From Pseudarthrobacter sp. NamB4 (GTDB lineage: Bacteria > Actinomycetota > Actinomycetes > Actinomycetales > Micrococcaceae), in assembly GCF_005796185.1 (NCBI RefSeq), contig NZ_VAHM01000001.1:186001-250000 (forward strand): a stretch of DNA of 64,000 bases, written 5' to 3'. The notes under the pieces were generated by a model. That model had not been told where the DNA came from. It was given only the letters and a program-made list of their open reading frames with translations, and made no database searches. Shown here piece by piece: positions 60,204 through 64,000 of this stretch (position 1 is the stretch's first letter; every line of letters begins with the position of its first letter). The position numbers and the translations under genes are program-made.

Positions 60204-60425
60204 ATGAAGATCTTGGCAAACCGGTACGGATCGCTGCTGATGATGCTCGGCACGGCATTATGCTCGAGCATGCGGAGCGCGGAGGACCATCATGAGCGGG
60301 GGGATGTGCCCGGCTGGGTGATGATCACCCTGATGTCCGCTGTCCTGGTGGCGGCGCTGCTGGCCCTTGCCGGGCCAGCGCTGGAAGCAATGTTCAACCA
60401 AGCGATGGACACGGTCGGAAGCTAG
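60204..60425 (+). CDS. Flp-type pilin (DUF4244-like)
   Basis: 73 residues. HHERGDVPGWVMITLMSAVL is the junction of a hydrophilic head and a hydrophobic helix, followed by LVAALLALAGPALEAMFNQA. Glu or Gly before the helix fits prepilin cleavage, with the helix forming the pilus core. ATG 60204 follows AAAAGGA. It should be the major subunit of this Tad pilus. It is now separated from tadABC by the element. Confidence 0.75.
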   Translation: MKILANRYGSLLMMLGTALCSSMRSAEDHHERGDVPGWVMITLMSAVLVAALLALAGPALEAMFNQAMDTVGS

Positions 60426-60428
60426 CCA

Positions 60429-60845
60429 GTGACAAGGTCCCTCTGCCGTCCAGGCGGACAAAACTGCTTGCCCGATCACCGTGAGCAGGGCTCGGCAGTG
60501 GTGGACTTTGTCCTGGTCGGCGGGCTCCTCACCATGTTCTTCCTGGCCATTATCCAGCTGACTTTGGTACTCCACGTTCGCAACACATTGATCGACGCGG
60601 CGGCGTCGGGCGCCCGTTACGGGACGCTGGCAGACCGGGGCGCGGGAGACGCTGCGGAGAGGACCCGTACCCTCATCGGTGCAGCGCTCAATCCGGGCTT
60701 TGCCGAAAACGTCAGCACCAGCGAGGTGAGCATTGAGGGATTCCGGACGCTGGAGGTGACCGTCCGGGCACCGATGCCCGTCATCGGGCTCATCGGTCCG
60801 CGGGAGATGCTGGAGGTGAAGGGGCATGCTGCCGTACAGCCGTAA
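60429..60845 (+). CDS. TadE-like pseudopilin
   Basis: 138 residues. Hydrophilic head, then EQGSAVVDFVLVGGLLTMFF (pseudopilin cleavage region and helix), followed by a soluble domain (NTLIDAAASGARYGTLADRG). Typical TadE pattern. GTG 60429 starts 3 bp after the pilin stop; the next gene overlaps its end by 20 bp. Confidence 0.78.
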   Translation: MTRSLCRPGGQNCLPDHREQGSAVVDFVLVGGLLTMFFLAIIQLTLVLHVRNTLIDAAASGARYGTLADRGAGDAAERTRTLIGAALNPGFAENVSTSEVSIEGFRTLEVTVRAPMPVIGLIGPREMLEVKGHAAVQP

Positions 60846-61335
60846 GCGCGGGGCGGTATCCCTGAGGGCCAGGCTGGCGGAAGCCCTGTGCCTGGAACCG
60901 GTGGAAGCAAAGCAGGAAAGGGGGAACGAGCGGGGGAGTGCCGTGGTCGAGTTCACGTTCCTTGCCCTCCTGCTGATGGTTCCGCTGGTCTACTTTGTCA
61001 TCACCGTGGGGCAGATCCAGGGTGGTTCGTTTGCTGTGGTGGGAGCCGCTGATCAGGCTGCGAAGGTCTACGTAGCCCAACCGGACGGAGCAACAGCCCA
61101 AGCAGCCGCCGAACAGGCGGTGTCCATTGCCCTTGCCGATTTCGGGCACCAGCCGCAAGAAGCAGGAATTTCAACAACCTGCAGCCCAGCTGACTGCCAG
61201 GCTCCTGGCACCGCCGTCACCGTCACCGTGAGCCTGTCCATCCCGCTGCCGTTCGTGCCGTTCAGCGATAATTTCACGCTGGCGGCCAGCGAGGTCGAGG
61301 CATCGTCGACGCAACTGGTGGGCCGGTTCCGATGA
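60826..61335 (+). CDS. TadE-like pseudopilin
   Basis: 169 residues. Head, then ERGSAVVEFTFLALLLMVPL (Glu+5-type pseudopilin), GQIQGGSFAVVGAADQAAKV, and a Cys pair (TTCSPADC) that may form a disulfide outside. Second TadE of the operon. ATG 60826 overlaps the preceding gene, and its stop overlaps the next start (ATGA). Confidence 0.78.
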   Translation: MLPYSRKRGAVSLRARLAEALCLEPVEAKQERGNERGSAVVEFTFLALLLMVPLVYFVITVGQIQGGSFAVVGAADQAAKVYVAQPDGATAQAAAEQAVSIALADFGHQPQEAGISTTCSPADCQAPGTAVTVTVSLSIPLPFVPFSDNFTLAASEVEASSTQLVGRFR

Positions 61336-61778
61336 CTTCCAGGAACGGCAAGGAAGAAGGCCAAATGCTGGTGATGATCGTCGGCTACGTCCTGTTGGCG
61401 CTGCTGGTGGCAACCGTGGTCATTGGCATTTCTTCCGTCTACCTTGATCACAAGCGCCTGCTCTCCCTAGCCGACGGCGCCTCCCTGGCAGCAGCCGACA
61501 GCTACACCCTTGGCGAGGTGGCAACCCAGGGCGGGATCCCTTCGGCAACCCTGAACCCCGTCCGCGTCAGGAATGTGGCAGCCGACTTCATTGCGAGGAG
61601 TCCCGCTTCTCGTCGGTTCGACGGACTCTCCGTCACAGGGGCAACAGGCAGTCCCGATGGCGCAACAGCTGTCGTCGTGCTGTCGGCAGCCGTCCATCCT
61701 CCCGTGGTGAATTTCCTGGTACCCGATGGCATCAGGATTGAGGCGACGTCGACCGCGCGCTCGCGCTTGACGCGCTGA
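61332..61778 (+). CDS. TadG-like pilus assembly protein
   Basis: 148 residues. EEGQMLVMIVGYVLLALLVA and a helical stretch (VYLDHKRLLSLADGASLAAA, the TadG/TadE-like signature for this family), then a beta domain. A short TadG without the vWA domain. Last gene of the Tad operon. Confidence 0.75.
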   Translation: MTSRNGKEEGQMLVMIVGYVLLALLVATVVIGISSVYLDHKRLLSLADGASLAAADSYTLGEVATQGGIPSATLNPVRVRNVAADFIARSPASRRFDGLSVTGATGSPDGATAVVVLSAAVHPPVVNFLVPDGIRIEATSTARSRLTR

Positions 61779-61837
61779 CTCGCGCTGCCGCCAGGCCAGC
61801 ATGAGCCGTCCGCCGGATAGCGTAGGGTTAAACGACC

Positions 61838-62953
61838 ATGGCCAATATTGATTTTTCCGCTGAAATCCGCGCCCTTCGCGCCACCTACGAGTCCATCGAG
61901 AGAGTCTCTGACGTAGACGCGCTGAAGGAAGACATCGCCGAACTGAGCGAGCGGGCGGGCGAGCCGGACCTGTGGGACGACCCCGCTGCGGCGCAAAAAA
62001 TCACCTCCCGGCTTTCGCACCGCCAGTCCGAACTGGAGCGCCTCAACAGGCTTGCCGCACGGATTGACGACCTCGAAGTCCTGGTGGAGCTTGGACAGGA
62101 TGAGGAAGACGCCGATTCCATGGGGGAGGCGGCAGCGGAACTGGAGTCCATCAAGAAGGCTTTGAAGGAACTCGAAGTCGTCACGCTGCTGTCCGGGGAG
62201 TACGACGAGCGCGAGGCCGTCGTCTCCATCCGTGCGGGAGCGGGCGGGGTCGACGCCGCCGACTTCGCCGAGATGCTGCTGCGCATGTACCTCCGCTGGG
62301 CAGAACGGCACGGTTACCCCACCACCGTCATGGACACCTCCTACGCCGAGGAAGCCGGACTGAAGTCGGCAACTTTCGAAGTGAAGGCACCCTATGCTTA
62401 TGGAACGCTCAGTGTGGAGGCCGGAACCCACCGGCTCGTGAGGATCAGCCCCTTCGACAACCAGGGGCGGCGCCAGACCTCGTTCGCCGCGGTGGAGGTC
62501 ATTCCGCTGATCGAACAGACGGATTCGATCGACATCCCGGACAACGAGATCAGGGTAGATGTCTTCCGCTCATCCGGCCCCGGCGGCCAGTCCGTTAACA
62601 CCACCGACTCCGCAGTCCGGCTGACCCATATCCCTACGGGCACCGTAGTGTCCATGCAGAACGAGAAATCGCAGCTGCAGAACCGCGCCGCGGCCATGCG
62701 CGTGCTGCAGTCCCGTCTCCTGCTGCTGAAAAAGGAGCAGGAGGACGCAGAAAAGAAGGCGCTCGCCGGCGACGTCAAGGCATCCTGGGGTGACCAGATG
62801 CGCTCTTATGTCCTGAACCCGTACCAAATGGTTAAGGACCTCCGCACCGAGCACGAAGTGGGCAACACAGCTGCTGTGTTCGACGGCGAGATTGACGACT
62901 TCATCGATGCCGGCATCCGGTGGCGCACGGACAATCGCAACGCCGAAAAGTAG
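61838..62953 (+). CDS. prfB: Peptide chain release factor 2
   Basis: 371 residues. Recognises UGA and UAA and releases the nascent chain. Stop-codon motif SPF in [11 protein letters not shown] near 203, peptidyl-hydrolase GGQ in [17 protein letters not shown] near 248. The reading frame is continuous; there is no in-frame UGA for the autoregulatory +1 frameshift seen in many bacteria, as expected in high-GC actinobacteria. ATG 61838 has no RBS; TAGGGT at 61823-61828 lies nine bases upstream, so the leader is very short. Confidence 0.95.
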   Translation: MANIDFSAEIRALRATYESIERVSDVDALKEDIAELSERAGEPDLWDDPAAAQKITSRLSHRQSELERLNRLAARIDDLEVLVELGQDEEDADSMGEAAAELESIKKALKELEVVTLLSGEYDEREAVVSIRAGAGGVDAADFAEMLLRMYLRWAERHGYPTTVMDTSYAEEAGLKSATFEVKAPYAYGTLSVEAGTHRLVRISPFDNQGRRQTSFAAVEVIPLIEQTDSIDIPDNEIRVDVFRSSGPGGQSVNTTDSAVRLTHIPTGTVVSMQNEKSQLQNRAAAMRVLQSRLLLLKKEQEDAEKKALAGDVKASWGDQMRSYVLNPYQMVKDLRTEHEVGNTAAVFDGEIDDFIDAGIRWRTDNRNAEK

Positions 62954-63136
62954 AGGAAACGGGTTCGCGAAGTCCCCGTTCCGGCGACACACCTGTAAAC
63001 CCCCGCCGCATCACCGGGAATTCTGCGTATAGTCAGAGGGCCGGGGCCCTACTTTCCCCAACAGAAACCCGTGCACCGGCTGCAGAACTGGGCTGCATCA
63101 GACGGATCAGCCATGCCCTGCAGGGTACTGAGGGCC

Positions 63137-63919
63137 ATGATCCGATTCGAAAATGTCACCAAGGTGTACGACCAGAAAGCCCGGCCTGCGCTGGACTCAG
63201 TCAACCTTGAGATTGACCGCGGCGAATTTGCCTTCCTGGTGGGTGCATCCGGCTCCGGCAAATCCACATTCCTGCGCCTGGTTCTCAAGGAGGACCGGGC
63301 AACGTCGGGCGCTGTTTATGTTGCCGGCCAGAACGTCGCCAAGATCTCCAGCTGGCGCGTCCCCCGTCTGAGGCGGGGCATCGGCGTCGTCTTCCAGGAC
63401 TTCCGGCTCCTGCCCCAGAAAAACGTGTTCGCAAACGTAGCGTTCGCCATGCAGGTCATCGGCAAGAGCCGCAGCGTCATCAGGGACACGGTTCCCGAGG
63501 TGCTGAAGACCGTAGGGCTGGAGGGCAAAGAGCACCGCATGCCGCACGAACTTTCCGGCGGCGAGCAGCAGCGGGTGGCCATCGCCCGTGCAGTGGTCAA
63601 CCGGCCCGGCATCCTCCTCGCCGACGAGCCCACCGGAAACCTGGACCCCACCACCTCCATGGGCATCATGGGGGTCCTGGACAAGATCAACCAGAACGGC
63701 ACCACCGTGGTGATGGCAACGCACGATGACGACATCGTGAACGAAATGCGCAAGCGGGTAGTTGAGCTCAAAAACGGCGTCGTTATCCGCGACGAGGCCA
63801 GGGCCCTCTATACCTCCATCATTCCCGTCGTCGGACAGTCCCGCAGGCTCAAGGACGCGAGCGGGCGGGACGACGACACGGAAAACAGGCTGCCGGGCGA
63901 GGGCGAGGCCCAGCGATGA
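63137..63919 (+). CDS. ftsE: Cell division ATP-binding protein FtsE
   Basis: 260 residues. Walker [19 protein letters not shown] near 36-46, Q-loop [19 protein letters not shown], signature [18 protein letters not shown] near 139, Walker [15 protein letters not shown]-loop MATHDDDIV. About 35 residues longer than E. coli FtsE owing to a polar C-terminal tail. With FtsX it forms an ABC-type complex that activates peptidoglycan hydrolases at the septum. ATG 63137 begins the domain; an in-frame start 22 codons earlier is not supported. The 183 bp after prfB hold the promoter. Confidence 0.95.
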   Translation: MIRFENVTKVYDQKARPALDSVNLEIDRGEFAFLVGASGSGKSTFLRLVLKEDRATSGAVYVAGQNVAKISSWRVPRLRRGIGVVFQDFRLLPQKNVFANVAFAMQVIGKSRSVIRDTVPEVLKTVGLEGKEHRMPHELSGGEQQRVAIARAVVNRPGILLADEPTGNLDPTTSMGIMGVLDKINQNGTTVVMATHDDDIVNEMRKRVVELKNGVVIRDEARALYTSIIPVVGQSRRLKDASGRDDDTENRLPGEGEAQR

Positions 63920-64000
63920 GGCTCGCATTCATCCTCAGTGAGATCGGCAGCGGCCTCCGCCGCAACCTTTCCATGGTGATCTCGGTCATTCTGGTCACCT
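63916..64000 (+). CDS. ftsX: Cell division protein FtsX (partial)
   Basis: The first 28 residues are visible: [20 protein letters not shown], then ISVILVT, i.e. the cytosolic N-terminus and start of TM1 of FtsX. ATG overlaps the ftsE stop (ATGA). Cut by the window end. Confidence 0.9.
   Translation, partial: MRLAFILSEIGSGLRRNLSMVISVILVT

Noticed and set aside
61838..62953. Programmed +1 frameshift in prfB
   Set aside because: The frame is continuous from the ATG; no in-frame UGA with the usual slippery site.

Overview
The window looks like a chromosome segment of a high-GC actinobacterium of the Micrococcaceae, most likely Arthrobacter or Pseudarthrobacter (inference). The left third keeps the actinobacterial order mtrA-mtrB-lpqB-comF-hpf-secA-Rv3235-like, followed by a pdtaS-type kinase and a whiB1-type gene. 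GTG and TTG starts, ATGA overlaps and TAnnnT -10 boxes close to start codons fit this assignment. No rRNA, tRNA or CRISPR array was seen.

Layout. 1-10.8 kb: a partial divergent Pro/Gln-rich gene, then the MtrAB-LpqB envelope signalling operon, ComF, the long ribosome hibernation factor, a YcaQ-type winged-helix DNA glycosylase and SecA. 10.9-13.5 kb: Rv3235-like protein, a membrane LysM protein, an unrecognised protein and a small HTH protein. 13.6-15.6 kb: a CpaB-like/CpaE-like pair related to Tad pilus systems. 15.6-22.4 kb: a very large NAD-glutamate dehydrogenase, the PdtaS-type kinase and WhiB. 22.6-27.2 kb: a small membrane protein and a two-gene FHA/FtsK-SpoIIIE ATPase like EssC/EccC of type VII secretion. 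27.3-44.1 kb: cell-surface polysaccharide genes. These are glf-glfT2-wzm-wzt (galactofuranan synthesis and export), a large membrane protein, a Wzx-like flippase, five GT2 glycosyltransferases, DUF2304, and the dTDP-rhamnose genes rmlA, rmlB and a fused rmlC-rmlD. 44.2-47 kb: a secreted GH25 muramidase with five C-terminal repeats. 47.2-61.8 kb: a Tad pilus operon (tadA, tadB, tadC, Flp/DUF4244-type pilin, two TadE-like, one TadG-like) interrupted by a mobile element. 61.8-64 kb: prfB, ftsE and the start of ftsX.

The most notable feature is a 9.86-kb element at 50182-60045 integrated inside tadC. It carries a large serine integrase directly at its left end. A 10-bp direct repeat, TGGTGCCACT, flanks it, and joining the two sides across the repeat restores an in-frame tadC of about 313 codons that includes the missing last membrane segment. 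Between the ends are a RecA/AAA-like ATPase, a run of tiny overlapping genes, an unrecognised 282-residue protein, an HNH endonuclease, a frame-broken beta-helix tail protein and a rightmost group of small genes including an HTH protein that could be a directionality factor. Recognisable terminase, portal, capsid, tape-measure and lysis genes are absent. It is therefore either a heavily deleted prophage or a phage-satellite-like element that parasitises a helper and switches the Tad pilus off when integrated. The second reading is inference.

The cell-surface genes appear to work together. dTDP-rhamnose and UDP-galactofuranose are made by Rml enzymes and Glf, polymerised by GlfT2 and the GT2 enzymes, and moved by Wzm-Wzt and the Wzx-like flippase. 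MtrAB-LpqB, FtsEX and the GH25 enzyme concern wall remodelling and division.
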